Shown here: positions 47,549 through 57,536 of the stretch, in pieces
Position numbering within the stretch: position 1 is the first letter of the stretch
Layout: every line of letters begins with the position of its first letter
NCBI RefSeq assembly: GCF_011455875.1
Contig: NZ_CP015031.1
Span: forward strand, 558,001 to 622,000
Origin: Basfia succiniciproducens
Lineage (GTDB): Bacteria; Pseudomonadota; Gammaproteobacteria; Enterobacterales; Pasteurellaceae
Direction of reading: 5' to 3'
DNA: 64,000 nt
Translations under genes and position numbers: made by a program
The notes under the pieces: generated by a model
Database searches by the model: none
Told to the model about the DNA's origin: nothing
Seen by the model: the letters and a program-made list of their open reading frames with translations, nothing else

Positions 47549-48274
47549 TTAGATGGAGGGGATTTTTATTTCTCTGATTGACATATTAAGCCCATCGATC
47601 ATCAATAAGCGTCCGCATAAATTTTTGCCGATTTTTAACCGCACTTTTATGGCTTCCAACGCTTGAATCGAACCTACAATACCGACAATAGGGGAGAGCA
47701 CGCCGGCTTCTACGCAGCTTAACGCATTTTCGCCGAATAACCGGCTTAAATGGCCATAAGTCGGGGTGCCGGGTTCATAAGTGAAGACAGAAACCTGTCC
47801 CTCCATACGAATCGCCGCACCGGAAATTAACGGCACTTTTGCCTGTCGGCAGCATAAATCCAGTTGATTTCTGGCGGCAACATTATCCGTGCAGTCTAAA
47901 ACCAGATCAAAGTGCGGTATGATTTCGGCGAGTTTTTCTTCCGAAAGCAAACCGTTAATTGTGTTGATTTCAATATGCGGATTAATTGCCTGTAGCGCAA
48001 TTTTTGCCGATTCTACTTTAGGCATGTCGAGGCGTTCATCATTATGGAGTACCTGACGCTGCAAATTAGAAAGTGACACTGTATCAAAATCTAATAAAGT
48101 CAAGTGCCCGATGCCTGCCGCAGCCAAATACTGGCTTGCCGCGCAACCTAAACCGCCTAATCCGACAATGAGCATTTTGCTATCTTTGAGTGTTTCCTGT
48201 CCGTCAAAATCCACGGATTTTAAAACGATTTGACGGTTATATCTCAGCTCTTCGGCATGGGTTAATTCGCTCAT
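47549..48274 (-). CDS. moeB: Molybdopterin-synthase adenylyltransferase
   Basis: Adenylates the MoaD C-terminus in molybdenum cofactor synthesis. Its 241 residues are of the E1/ThiF fold: GLGGLGCAASQYLAAAGIG nucleotide motif (about 38-56), LSNLQRQ arginine finger region, and DCTDNVAARNQLD. Some metal-site cysteines of E. coli MoeB (CXXC pairs) are not evident here, as in several homologues. It starts 3 bases after moeA. Confidence 0.94.
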   Translation of the reverse strand: MSELTHAEELRYNRQIVLKSVDFDGQETLKDSKMLIVGLGGLGCAASQYLAAAGIGHLTLLDFDTVSLSNLQRQVLHNDERLDMPKVESAKIALQAINPHIEINTINGLLSEEKLAEIIPHFDLVLDCTDNVAARNQLDLCCRQAKVPLISGAAIRMEGQVSVFTYEPGTPTYGHLSRLFGENALSCVEAGVLSPIVGIVGSIQALEAIKVRLKIGKNLCGRLLMIDGLNMSIREIKIPSI

Positions 48275-48277
48275 GGG

Positions 48278-49507
48278 TTAACCTAATAAATGATTAAAGG
48301 GTTCAATGGTAACGGTTTCGCCGGCGGTCACATTACCGCGTTCGCGTTCAAGCACAATAAAGCAATTGCTTTTTACAAAGGAGCCGAAAACATGGGAACC
48401 TTGTAATCCTACAGGTTCAACTTCAAGCTGGCCTTGTGCGTTGAGTCGATACAAGCCGCGTTGAAAGTCGAGACGTCCGGGTGATTTTTTTAGATTAGTC
48501 GCAGCAATAGCGGGGAATTGTTGCGGACGTTTATAATTCGCAGCGCCGCTTAATTTAGCAATAACAGGTTGAACTAACTGATAGAAAGTCACTAAAGCGG
48601 AAACTGGATTGCCGGGCAAACCGCAGAACCATGCGTTAGGCAATTTGCCGAATGCAAAAGGTTTGCCCGGTTTGATAGCCAGTTTCCAGAAATTGATTTC
48701 GCCCAGTTTTTCTAATACGGTTTTGGTGAAATCCGCTTCACCGACGGAAACACCGCCGCTTGTAATAATAAGATCCGCCTGTTCTTGTGCATGCATAAAG
48801 GCTTTTTCAAATTCCGCCTCGTTGTCAGGCAAAATACCAAAATCCAGCACTTCGCAATGCAGTTTTTCAAGCATCAGTTTTACTGCAAAGCGGTTGGTAT
48901 CATAAATTTGTCCTTCATTAAGCGGTTGTCCGACAGGTACTAATTCATCACCGGTTGAAAGTACTGCGACTTTTAATTTCGGAAAAACCTTTATTTCCGG
49001 AATGCCAAGAGAGGCGATAAGCGGCAGAGAGACAGTATTTAATTCGGCGCCTACTGATAAAACCACATCTCCCTGTTTTACATCTTCACCGATACGGCGG
49101 ATATTTTGCCCCGGTTTCGGCAACTTTTCGAAAGTGACGGAACCGTCTTCATTTACGCTGACTTCTTCCTGCATTACAACGGCATCAGCGCCTTGCGGAA
49201 TCATTGCACCGGTCATGATTCTGACTGCGCTCAACGGTTTCCATTCGTCGGTAAACGGAATGCCTGCAAAAGATTTCCCTGCAACGGAAAGTGTCAGAGA
49301 TTGTTCTAAATCCGCCAAGCGAACCGCATAACCGTCCATTGCCGAATTATCAAAAGAAGGAACATTTATGGGAGACATAACATCTTGAGCGCAAATTCGA
49401 TTCCGCGCTTGGGAAATCGGCAGCGTTTCCAAATTATCTAATGAGGGGGAAGGCAAGGTCGCCAGCATTTTTTCCAACGCCTGTTCGAGAGAAAGCAAAG
49501 AATTCAT
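48278..49507 (-). CDS. moeA: Molybdopterin molybdenumtransferase
   Basis: Inserts molybdate into adenylated molybdopterin. Its 409 residues (E. coli 411) show PSFDNSAMDGYA, RIMTGAMIPQGADAVVMQEE, LSTGDELV, and the catalytic TSGGVSVGEADF region, then IKPGKPFAFGKL and GLPGNPVSALVTF. It is cotranscribed with moeB. Confidence 0.96.
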   Translation of the reverse strand: MNSLLSLEQALEKMLATLPSPSLDNLETLPISQARNRICAQDVMSPINVPSFDNSAMDGYAVRLADLEQSLTLSVAGKSFAGIPFTDEWKPLSAVRIMTGAMIPQGADAVVMQEEVSVNEDGSVTFEKLPKPGQNIRRIGEDVKQGDVVLSVGAELNTVSLPLIASLGIPEIKVFPKLKVAVLSTGDELVPVGQPLNEGQIYDTNRFAVKLMLEKLHCEVLDFGILPDNEAEFEKAFMHAQEQADLIITSGGVSVGEADFTKTVLEKLGEINFWKLAIKPGKPFAFGKLPNAWFCGLPGNPVSALVTFYQLVQPVIAKLSGAANYKRPQQFPAIAATNLKKSPGRLDFQRGLYRLNAQGQLEVEPVGLQGSHVFGSFVKSNCFIVLERERGNVTAGETVTIEPFNHLLG

Positions 49508-49644
49508 ATTTTTAATCCTTTTCCAACAAAAATTGCCGTTAAGTATATAGAAATATAGGATGAATTGCCAAAAACTTGTGATAACTCAATATTTGTATTT
49601 TTAAAATACTTTAGAATTCATGACTTAGTTAGAGAGGGATTTTT

Positions 49645-50373
49645 ATGAGTGTTTTTTTTGTTACGGGAACAGATACCAGCGTAGGGAAAACCATTGTAAG
49701 CAGAGCCATTATTCAGGCAATGCAGAATGCCGGTATTCAAATTGTCGGTTACAAGCCCTTAGCTTGCGGGCAGGATGATCCCGTTTATACGGACGTACAG
49801 GAAAGCGGGCAGACCGATTATGACAACATGGATAACAGAGACGTATTGGTCTTGCAAGATTCCACTAATGAAGAAGTGAGTTACCAAGATATTAATAGTT
49901 ATACTTTTGCTCATACGATGCCAATGTTGTCCCAGGAAGGAAAGCATATCGATATTAATAAAATTAATACGGATCTTAAACGCTTGTCTTCCCGCTACCA
50001 ATCGGTTTTAGTTGAAGGTTCTTTTGGCTGGTTAACGCCGATTAATCAGGATTATACTTTCGCTTCATGGGCTGCGGAACATAAAATGCCTGTAGTATTG
50101 GTGGTCGGCATTAAGGAAGGCTGTATGAATCATGCCTTATTGACTGTGCAATCTATCGAACAAATGGGTTTGCCGCTATTGGGTTGGGTTGCAAACCGGA
50201 TCAATCCGATGCTCGGGCATTATGCGGAAATTATTGAAGATTTGAGCAAGCGTATTAAAGCGCCGTTGTTGGGGAAAATTCCTTATATGCACAAGCCGGA
50301 GACACAAGAGCTTGGGCATTACATCACGGATATTGACCGCTTATCCTATATGAAAACGGAAATATTAAAATAA
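49645..50373 (+). CDS. bioD: ATP-dependent dethiobiotin synthetase
   Basis: Forms the ureido ring of dethiobiotin from DAPA, CO2 and ATP. Its 242 residues carry the P-loop GTDTSVGKT (7-15), the YKPLACGQ substrate region and [11 protein letters not shown]. It is a stand-alone copy away from other bio genes, resembling E. coli BioD2 (YnfK) in context; which paralogue it is cannot be decided here. Confidence 0.9.
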   Translation: MSVFFVTGTDTSVGKTIVSRAIIQAMQNAGIQIVGYKPLACGQDDPVYTDVQESGQTDYDNMDNRDVLVLQDSTNEEVSYQDINSYTFAHTMPMLSQEGKHIDINKINTDLKRLSSRYQSVLVEGSFGWLTPINQDYTFASWAAEHKMPVVLVVGIKEGCMNHALLTVQSIEQMGLPLLGWVANRINPMLGHYAEIIEDLSKRIKAPLLGKIPYMHKPETQELGHYITDIDRLSYMKTEILK

Positions 50374-50377
50374 ACCG

Positions 50378-50408
50378 AAAATCCTCAATTAGTTTGAGGA
50401 TTTTTTTT
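50378..50408 (+). terminator. Rho-independent terminator of bioD
   Basis: AATCCTCAA/TTGAGGATT hairpin with an eight-T run. Confidence 0.85.
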
Positions 50409-50669
50409 GGATTTGAGAAATTGTGGCGTCGACGATTACAACCGATTTTATCAGTTGGAAAGCAAAACGGGATTTATTCAAAATTCCGCAAAAATCAACC
50501 GCACTTTTATCGCTGCAACGGATAGATTTTATTAAAAATTCCGTTAAGATAAGTATTCACAAAGACGGGAATTTACAAGCTTGAATAGGCTTGGAAAAAT
50601 ATGTCGTCATTACATAAAATATTGCAAAAATCGCCGATAAACTTCATAAATTCAAGCAGGCAAACCAAC

Positions 50670-53600
50670 ATGCACAATAAAATCGACATTCTTAAAGCTT
50701 CTCTCGCTCAACGCATCCTGATCCTAGACGGAGCGATGGGTACCATGATTCAACAATACAAACTCAGCGAACAACAATTCCGCGGCGAACGTTTCAAACA
50801 AAGTTCCGTTGATTTACGCGGCAATAACGACTTGCTCAGTCTTACGCAGCCTTTGCTGATTCAGGCCATTCACGAAAAATACCTGCAAGCCGGCGCAGAT
50901 ATTATCGAAACCAATACCTTCAGTTCCACCTCCATTGCTCAGGCGGATTATGATTTACAGGCCATCGCTTATGAGCTGAACTTTGCCGGGGCGAAGCTGG
51001 CGCGCATAGCGGCGGATAAATATTCCAGCGCGGACAAGCCCCGTTTTGTCGCCGGGGTGCTTGGCCCCACTAACCGTACCGCTTCCATTTCTCCCGATGT
51101 TAACGATCCCGGTTTTCGCAATATCACCTTTATGCAGCTGGCGGAGGCCTATGGGGAAGCTACCCGCGGTTTAATTGCGGGCGGCGCCGACATTATTATG
51201 CTGGAAACCATTTTCGATACGCTGAACGCGAAAGCCGCCGTTTTTGCTATCGAGCAAGTGTTTGAAGAACTCGGCGTGCGATTACCCGTCATGATTTCGG
51301 GCACCATTACCGACGCCTCCGGACGTACCCTTTCCGGGCAAACCACGGAAGCTTTTTACAACTCCCTGCGCCACGCTAAACCGCTCAGCTTCGGGTTGAA
51401 CTGTGCGTTAGGGCCGAAAGAATTGCGTCAATATGTAGAACAATTATCGAAAATCAGCGAATGCTATGTATCCGCTCATCCTAACGCCGGCCTGCCGAAT
51501 GCCTTCGGCGGTTATGATTTGGGCGCGGAAGAAATGGCGGCGCAGTTAAAAGAATGGGCGGAAAGCGGTTTTCTGAATATTGTCGGCGGCTGTTGCGGTA
51601 CCACACCGGAACATATCAAAGCCTTTGCCGAAGCAATGCAAGGCGTTAAACCCCGTCCGTTACCGCAAATTAAAACCGCTATGCGGCTATCGGGGCTTGA
51701 ACCGCTCAGCATTGATGACGACAGTCTGTTTGTCAACGTGGGCGAACGCAATAACGTGACCGGTTCGGCAAAATTCAAACGTCTGATTAAAGAAGAGAAA
51801 TTCGGCGAAGCCATTGAGATCGCCATCGATCAGGTGGAAAACGGCGCCCAGGTTATCGACGTGAATATGGATGAAGCTCTGCTTGATTCGCAAAAATGCA
51901 TGACCCGCTTCCTCAACATTATGGCCACCGAACCCGATGCGGCAAAAGTGCCGGTGATGATTGACTCCTCCAAATGGGAAGTGATTGAAGCGGGCTTGCA
52001 GTCCATTCAGGGCAAAGGCATTGTCAACTCCATTTCGCTAAAAGAAGGGGAAGAAAAATTTATTCGGCAGGCGAAGCTTATTCGTCGCTACGGTGCGGCG
52101 GCTGTGGTGATGGCCTTTGATGAAAAAGGGCAGGCGGACACCGAAGCGCGCAAAGTGGAAATCTGTACCCGCGCTTATGATATTCTCGTTAATCAAGCGG
52201 GTTTTCCGCCGGAAGATATTATTTTCGACCCGAATATTTTCGCCATCGGTACCGGCATTGAAGAACACAATAACTACGGTGTGGACTTTATTAACGCTAC
52301 CGGCCGCATTAAGCAAACCCTGCCCTATGCGAAAGTATCGGGCGGCGTGTCCAATGTGTCTTTCTCCTTCCGCGGCAACAACCCGATGCGCGAGGCGATT
52401 CACGCCGTATTCCTTTACCACGCCATCAAACAGGGCATGGATATGGGGATTGTGAACGCAGGTCAGCTTGCCATTTATGATGATCTCGATCCCGAATTAC
52501 GCGAAGTCGTGGAAGACGCCGTGCTGAATCGCAGGCCCGACGCCACCGATCGTCTGTTGGAAATCGCGGAAAAATATCGCAATCAGGATTCAACCGGCGA
52601 AGACAACGGCGTGGCGGAATGGCGCAGCTGGAGCGTGGAAGAACGTCTGAAACACGCTCTCGTAAAAGGAATCACCCACTTTATTATTGAAGATACCGAA
52701 GAGGCCCGCCAAAAATTCAGCTCGCCGCTGGAAGTGATCGAAGGCCCGTTAATGGCGGGAATGGACGTGGTGGGCGACCTGTTCGGCGACGGCAAAATGT
52801 TCCTGCCGCAGGTGGTGAAATCCGCCCGGGTGATGAAACAATCCGTCGCTTATCTTGAACCTTTTATCAACGCTACCAAGCAAAAAGGTTCGTCCAACGG
52901 CAAAGTGGTGATTGCCACGGTGAAAGGCGATGTGCATGACATCGGCAAAAATATCGTCAGCGTGGTGCTGCAATGTAATAATTTTGAAGTGATCGACCTC
53001 GGCGTGATGGTGCCGGCGGATAAAATTATCGAAACCGCCATCGCAGAAAAAGCGGATATTATCGGCCTAAGCGGCTTGATCACGCCGTCTCTCGACGAAA
53101 TGGAATATTTCTTAGGGGAAATGAACCGTTTGAATCTGAACATTCCGGTATTGATTGGCGGCGCCACCACCTCGAAAGAACATACGGCGATTAAGCTCTA
53201 TCCGAAATATAAATATGAGGTGATTTACACCACCAACGCCTCCCGTGCGGTAACGGTTTGCGCCGCCTTAATGAACCCGGAAAGCAAAGCGGAACTATGG
53301 GCGCGGACCCGAAAAGAATACGAGAAAATTCAACAAAGTTTTGCCGAGCGTAAGCCGTTACGCTCGTCCCTCAGCCTGGAACAAGCCCGCGCCAACGGTT
53401 TTAACCCCTTTGCCGGCGAATGGGCGAATTATCAAGTGCCGCAACCGAAACAGCCGGGCATCAGCGAGTTTAAAAATGTCCCTATTGCCACGTTGCGTAA
53501 GTTTATCGACTGGTCGCCGTTTTTCCGGGTATGGGGCTTAATGGGCGGCTATCCCGACGCGTTCGATTATCCGGAAGGCGGCGAAGAAGCGCGCAAAGTA

Positions 53601-54353
53601 TGGCATGACGCTCAAATCATGCTGGATGAATTCGAGAACAACGGCAAGCTCACCCCAAGCGGCGTACTCGGTATTTTCCCGGCGGAACGGGCGGGAGACG
53701 ATATCAAAATCTATCAAAATTCCGACCGCACTTTGCTGGCAGGCGTCGCCCGTCACCTGCGCCAACAAAGCGAGCGCGGTCAAAACAGCAAAAGCCCTTA
53801 CAACCTTTGCTTGAGCGACTTTATCGCAGAGGGGTCGAACGGACAACAAGACTGGTTAGGTATGTTCGCCGTTTGCGCCGGCACGCAAGAGCATGCCTTG
53901 GTCGATAGCTTTAAAGCAAAAGGCGATGACTATAACGCCATCCTGCTGCAAGCCGTCGGCGACCGCTTAGCCGAGGCCATGGCGGAATATCTGCATTTTG
54001 AGCTACGCACCAGACTCTGGGGCTATTCGGACGAAACCTTCGACAATCAAGCCTTAATCGACGAAAAATACATCGGCATCCGTCCCGCCCCCGGCTACCC
54101 AAGCTGCCCGGAACACACGGAAAAACAACTGATTTGGGACTTATTAGAAGTGGAACAACGCATCGGTATGAAACTCACCGAAAGCTACGCCATGTGGCCC
54201 GCCGCCTCCGTCTGCGGCTGGTACTTCAGCCACCCTGCAAGTGAATATTTCACTTTAGGACGAATTGATAAAGACCAAGCCGCGGATTATGCCAAACGGA
54301 AGGGGTGGAGTGAGAGAGAAATGAGGAAGTGGTTGGGAGTTTCGATGAAATAA
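50670..54353 (+). CDS. metH: Cobalamin-dependent methionine synthase
   Basis: Transfers methyl from methyltetrahydrofolate to homocysteine via cobalamin. About 1,227 residues with the four-module layout: homocysteine-binding barrel ([10 protein letters not shown]; zinc Cys in GLNCALG and VGGCCGTTP), pterin barrel ([19 protein letters not shown]), cap plus B12 domain ([13 protein letters not shown] with the cobalt His), and the SAM reactivation domain ([28 protein letters not shown]). A frame opens at 50601, but homology starts at MHNKIDIL (50670); I prefer that start though no strong site precedes it. The gene looks GC-richer than its neighbours. A B12-type uptake operon lies nearby, beyond the RAYT element. 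Confidence 0.95.
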   Translation: MHNKIDILKASLAQRILILDGAMGTMIQQYKLSEQQFRGERFKQSSVDLRGNNDLLSLTQPLLIQAIHEKYLQAGADIIETNTFSSTSIAQADYDLQAIAYELNFAGAKLARIAADKYSSADKPRFVAGVLGPTNRTASISPDVNDPGFRNITFMQLAEAYGEATRGLIAGGADIIMLETIFDTLNAKAAVFAIEQVFEELGVRLPVMISGTITDASGRTLSGQTTEAFYNSLRHAKPLSFGLNCALGPKELRQYVEQLSKISECYVSAHPNAGLPNAFGGYDLGAEEMAAQLKEWAESGFLNIVGGCCGTTPEHIKAFAEAMQGVKPRPLPQIKTAMRLSGLEPLSIDDDSLFVNVGERNNVTGSAKFKRLIKEEKFGEAIEIAIDQVENGAQVIDVNMDEALLDSQKCMTRFLNIMATEPDAAKVPVMIDSSKWEVIEAGLQSIQGKGIVNSISLKEGEEKFIRQAKLIRRYGAAAVVMAFDEKGQADTEARKVEICTRAYDILVNQAGFPPEDIIFDPNIFAIGTGIEEHNNYGVDFINATGRIKQTLPYAKVSGGVSNVSFSFRGNNPMREAIHAVFLYHAIKQGMDMGIVNAGQLAIYDDLDPELREVVEDAVLNRRPDATDRLLEIAEKYRNQDSTGEDNGVAEWRSWSVEERLKHALVKGITHFIIEDTEEARQKFSSPLEVIEGPLMAGMDVVGDLFGDGKMFLPQVVKSARVMKQSVAYLEPFINATKQKGSSNGKVVIATVKGDVHDIGKNIVSVVLQCNNFEVIDLGVMVPADKIIETAIAEKADIIGLSGLITPSLDEMEYFLGEMNRLNLNIPVLIGGATTSKEHTAIKLYPKYKYEVIYTTNASRAVTVCAALMNPESKAELWARTRKEYEKIQQSFAERKPLRSSLSLEQARANGFNPFAGEWANYQVPQPKQPGISEFKNVPIATLRKFIDWSPFFRVWGLMGGYPDAFDYPEGGEEARKVWHDAQIMLDEFENNGKLTPSGVLGIFPAERAGDDIKIYQNSDRTLLAGVARHLRQQSERGQNSKSPYNLCLSDFIAEGSNGQQDWLGMFAVCAGTQEHALVDSFKAKGDDYNAILLQAVGDRLAEAMAEYLHFELRTRLWGYSDETFDNQALIDEKYIGIRPAPGYPSCPEHTEKQLIWDLLEVEQRIGMKLTESYAMWPAASVCGWYFSHPASEYFTLGRIDKDQAADYAKRKGWSEREMRKWLGVSMK

Positions 54354-54358
54354 AATAC

Positions 54359-54420
54359 AGGGTGGGACTTGTCCCACTACATATATCTTATGCAGAATGG
54401 TGGGATAAATCCCACCCTAC
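54359..54420 (+). repeat. Left REP doublet of the RAYT element
   Basis: Two palindromes, GTGGGACTTGTCCCAC and GTGGGATAAATCCCAC, separated by about 22 bases and ending CCCTAC. It is an inverted counterpart of the doublet at 54956-55014 and starts right after the metH stop. Confidence 0.9.
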
Positions 54421-54428
54421 GGAGAAAT

Positions 54429-54959
54429 ATGCCGAATTATCGAAGAGATTTTACAACTGGCGGATTATATTTTTTTACGGTTGTATTGAAAGATCGTTCT
54501 CAGGATTATTTGATCAAATATATCAATGAGTTTCGTCAAGCATATAAAATTACACAAGAACGCTATCCCTTTGAAACCGTTGCAATTTGTATTTTACCTG
54601 ATCATTTCCATTTGCTGATGCAACTTCCCGAAAATGACAGTAATTATTCGGTAAGAATTGGATTTTTAAAATCTCAATTCTCCAAATTATTACCTTTGCA
54701 ATGTCGGAAAGTATCTGAAAGCGATCAAAAACAAGGCGATGCAGGTATTTGGCAGCGTCGATTTTGGGAACATTTAATTCGTAACGATGAGGATTTAGCG
54801 AATCATTGGGATTATATCTATTACAATCCCGTTAAACATGGTTATGTACAATATGTGAAAGAATGGCAATTTTCTTCTTTTCATCGAGATGTTGATAAGG
54901 GAATTTATCCCGAAGATTGGGGTGGTTGCCCTGATTTAATAATCAAAGGTGAAATGTAG
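54429..54959 (+). CDS. REP-associated tyrosine transposase (RAYT)
   Basis: A single-copy domesticated relative of IS200/IS605 Y1 transposases that processes REP sequences. Its 176 residues carry the HUH metal motif (ILPDHFHLLMQLPE) and the downstream catalytic Tyr region (HWDYIYYNPVKHGY). The ATG at 54429 follows GGAG; a longer frame from 54369 is merely translated REP sequence. The gene lies exactly between two mirror-image REP doublets, and its TAG stop is the first part of the right REP, so gene and REP have evolved as one unit. Confidence 0.93.
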   Translation: MPNYRRDFTTGGLYFFTVVLKDRSQDYLIKYINEFRQAYKITQERYPFETVAICILPDHFHLLMQLPENDSNYSVRIGFLKSQFSKLLPLQCRKVSESDQKQGDAGIWQRRFWEHLIRNDEDLANHWDYIYYNPVKHGYVQYVKEWQFSSFHRDVDKGIYPEDWGGCPDLIIKGEM

Positions 54960-55014
54960 GGTGGGATTTATCCCACCATGAACATTATAAGCGGTGGGAC
55001 AAGTCCCACCCTAC
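54956..55014 (+). repeat. Right REP doublet of the RAYT element
   Basis: The palindromes GTGGGATTTATCCCAC and GTGGGACAAGTCCCAC, with GTAGG/CCTAC ends, are the reverse complement arrangement of the left doublet with different linker sequence. It overlaps the RAYT stop codon. Confidence 0.9.
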
Positions 55015-55134
55015 AATTAGGTTGGGCATAGTATCGTGCTTCCGGCGTGAGCCGTGGGAAGTTGGCACTCCCCACAATTTCAGCTATCATAACGCAACTA
55101 AAATTTAATCCATCCTTTTCCCGGAACTTTATCT

Positions 55135-55596
55135 ATGCACAAACTTAAACTTATTTTGCTTACATCAACACTTTTCGGCTTATTTGCCTGTAGCAATACA
55201 CAAAAAACTCAAATAAAAACAGGTTATTTAAAAGATAACATCAGCCAAGAGGAGTTATCTAACCCGACCCAGTACAAGCGTTATTATTACAGCTGTCAGA
55301 ATTTTGAAACGGGCACGGAATCTTATTTATCGACTTATTTTCCGCTCTCAAGGGAAAGTCGTATGAAGGATAATTTCGGTATTTATTTTCAGTTGGATAA
55401 CGACAAAGTACAGCCTTTTGACCACATTGCTAATAAACCGCTCAATGTCCAAGGTTCTCGTTTTGAAGTGATATATCGCTCCTACCATCCGATTCAGGGC
55501 GCCTATATTGATTTAATTGCAAGTGAAAGCAGTTCGGTATACTACAAAGATTATCGAGGAATGCGCTCGCCTTGGTTAGATTGCAAAGAAGGTTAG
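55135..55596 (+). CDS. Predicted lipoprotein of unknown function
   Basis: A 153-residue protein with a lipoprotein signal: basic start, hydrophobic stretch and lipobox LFAC with Cys19. Ser follows the Cys, so outer-membrane sorting is likely. The mature part has two more cysteines (SCQ and LDC near the C-terminus), which could form a disulfide. I do not recognise the family. It stands alone between the RAYT element and the convergent BtuD-like gene. Confidence 0.75.
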   Translation: MHKLKLILLTSTLFGLFACSNTQKTQIKTGYLKDNISQEELSNPTQYKRYYYSCQNFETGTESYLSTYFPLSRESRMKDNFGIYFQLDNDKVQPFDHIANKPLNVQGSRFEVIYRSYHPIQGAYIDLIASESSSVYYKDYRGMRSPWLDCKEG

Positions 55597-55618
55597 ATAA
55601 ATTCAGACAAATTGGAGC

Positions 55619-56368
55619 TCAGCCTCCGATTTTTTCAATTCCATTAATTCCTTTGGTGGTCAGATCAATTTTTGCTCTGATACCAAAGGCTTTAGCCAGA
55701 TTTTCTGCATTAAGCACCGCTTGAGTTTCGCCGCCGGCAATCAGGTTGCCTTGATGTAACAAAATCACTTCATCACAAAAACGATAAGCCAGATCAAGAT
55801 GATGAATCACCACGACGCAGGTACGCTCCGGAGTGAGGGCTTTGAGCTGTTGCATAATGTCGATTTGATAATAGGGATCGAGCGAGGCGATGGGTTCGTC
55901 GGCCAGCAGGAGCGGGGCATCTTTAATACGGCAGCGGGCAAGCTGGACGCGAGCTTTTTCGCCGCCGGAAAGTTGTCGGTATGGTTTTTCGAGCAAATGA
56001 GAGATAGAAAATTTCTCGGAAACCGACCGCACTTTGGTTTGCTCCGCCGTCGTTTGTAGCTGATAAGGCAGGCCCAAGGCAATCACGTCGTACACGGACA
56101 AATCCCAATGAACCCGGCTATCTTGCGCAAGATAGGCAAATTGTTGGTTTTTTTGTGCGGCGCTCATGGCGGATAATTTTTGCCCGCCAAACCAAATCTC
56201 ACCGTTTGTCAGGGATAAAATTCCCGCCAAGGCTTTCAGTAAGGTGGATTTCCCCGCACCGTTGGCGCCCATAATGCCGATTAATTTGCCTTGCGGAATG
56301 ATACAACTCACATTATTTAATCGTTCAGGCAGGTTAATGTTTTCAATCTTAATCACGTTATTAATCAT
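55619..56368 (-). CDS. btuD: ABC transporter ATP-binding protein, BtuD/FecE-like
   Basis: The 249-residue ATPase of a cobalamin/siderophore-type importer. Walker A GANGAGKST (about 34-42), Q-loop AYLAQDS, signature LSGGEKARVQLARC, Walker B LLLADEPIASLD and switch His (VVIHHLDLA) are all intact. It overlaps the permease gene by 8 bases. The substrate is inferred from the BtuB-like and BtuF-like partners; an iron-siderophore role is the alternative. Confidence 0.85.
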   Translation of the reverse strand: MINNVIKIENINLPERLNNVSCIIPQGKLIGIMGANGAGKSTLLKALAGILSLTNGEIWFGGQKLSAMSAAQKNQQFAYLAQDSRVHWDLSVYDVIALGLPYQLQTTAEQTKVRSVSEKFSISHLLEKPYRQLSGGEKARVQLARCRIKDAPLLLADEPIASLDPYYQIDIMQQLKALTPERTCVVVIHHLDLAYRFCDEVILLHQGNLIAGGETQAVLNAENLAKAFGIRAKIDLTTKGINGIEKIGG

Positions 56369-57332
56369 TGCTAAATCTCCACTGCTGCACCAACAAAATC
56401 CAAATCAAAAACGGTGCGCCGATAATGGCGGTGAGCGTGCCGATGTAAATATGTGAGAACAACGGAATATACAAAATACAGAGATCCGCAATCAGCAGCA
56501 ATAAGGCGCCGAACAGTGCGCCGGTGAGATAAAGCTGCGACGGGCGTTTTTTCAACATCATCCGTGCCAGGTGCGGAGCGATTAAGCCGATAAAACCGAT
56601 GGTACCGGTTTGCGGAATGGTGGCGCCGACCAATAACGCCACACCTAGGGTGGTGATAAAAAAACTGCGCTTAGGATCAACGCCCATAGTAGCGGCGGTT
56701 TCCTCACCGAAAGTGAGCAAATCCAGATAACGGCGTTGGCTGTACAGGCAGAACAAACCCGCTAACACAATGGGTAAACACATCAGCAAGGTATCCGTTT
56801 TTGCCCATACCAGCGAACCTTGCAGCCAGCGGTACAGTTCCGCCAGCGCCCAGGGGCTTTCGGCGTTGGAAAGCAATAAGGCAATTAATGAACCGAGCAG
56901 CATATTGATGGCTACGCCGCTTAAAATCATCATCGTCGAGCCGCGGTTTTTGGCCATCAGATAGACCAACAGAAAACTCAATAACGCTCCGAGCACACCG
57001 CCGCATAACAATATAGTAAAAGGAGCGGAAAAATAATAAAGAATAAAAACACTTGCCGTGGTTGCGCCGTTGGCACTGCCCAATAAACCCGGGCTTGCCA
57101 GCGGATTTTGAAAGATTCCCTGCATGGCGTTGCCGGCGAGCGCCAGGCAGGCACCGGTTAACAGGGCAAGCAGAATACGTGGCAGGCGAATCTCCCATAA
57201 TACGAGGGAACGCATATCGGTTAATACGCCGTCGGGGTTAAGCAGGGCGGAAAAATCGCCGAGTCGGTGGGTGGCGGCTAGAGTGATTAATAAGGTTAAT
57301 AGTATGCCTAGCAACATATTGAGTTTATTCAT
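56361..57332 (-). CDS. btuC: ABC transporter permease, BtuC/FecD-like
   Basis: A 323-residue polytopic permease of the FecCD/BtuC family. Signatures are EIRLPRILLALLTGACLALAGNAMQGIFQNPLASPGLLG and the cytoplasmic coupling loop GFIGLIAPHLARMM. An open frame extends to 57395, but those extra residues (DTQRIDIKSVPA) translate a REP palindrome, so the ATG at 57332 (MNKLNMLLG) is preferred. It lies between the binding protein and ATPase genes. Confidence 0.87.
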   Translation of the reverse strand: MNKLNMLLGILLTLLITLAATHRLGDFSALLNPDGVLTDMRSLVLWEIRLPRILLALLTGACLALAGNAMQGIFQNPLASPGLLGSANGATTASVFILYYFSAPFTILLCGGVLGALLSFLLVYLMAKNRGSTMMILSGVAINMLLGSLIALLLSNAESPWALAELYRWLQGSLVWAKTDTLLMCLPIVLAGLFCLYSQRRYLDLLTFGEETAATMGVDPKRSFFITTLGVALLVGATIPQTGTIGFIGLIAPHLARMMLKKRPSQLYLTGALFGALLLLIADLCILYIPLFSHIYIGTLTAIIGAPFLIWILLVQQWRFSND

Positions 57333-57358
57333 TTTATTGTTAAATAGCCTTATGCTCG

Positions 57359-57425
57359 CAGGGACAGATTTTATGTCTATCCGTTGTGTGTCCAATTGGG
57401 GACAGACATAAAGTCTGTCCCTACG
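57359..57425. repeat. REP-like doublet of a second family
   Basis: Two imperfect palindromes containing GGGACAGA...TCTGTCCC (about 57359-57382 and 57398-57425, the second ending CCCTACGA) lie between the BtuC-like and BtuF-like genes. They differ in core from the GTGGGA repeats beside the RAYT gene. Confidence 0.8.
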
Positions 57426-57536
57426 AATTTTTATGTATCAGTCAGAAAAAAGTCCATTCTCTTTTATGTTTTTAATTCCAACCCAATTATTTTCTTCGAA
57501 ATCCAACCTTGTCAAATTTCCCCCTGCGCCTCTTTG

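Noticed and set aside
56361-57395. A longer N-terminus for the BtuC-like permease.
   Set aside because: The extra residues translate a REP palindrome and lack homology; the ATG at 57332 begins the first membrane segment.
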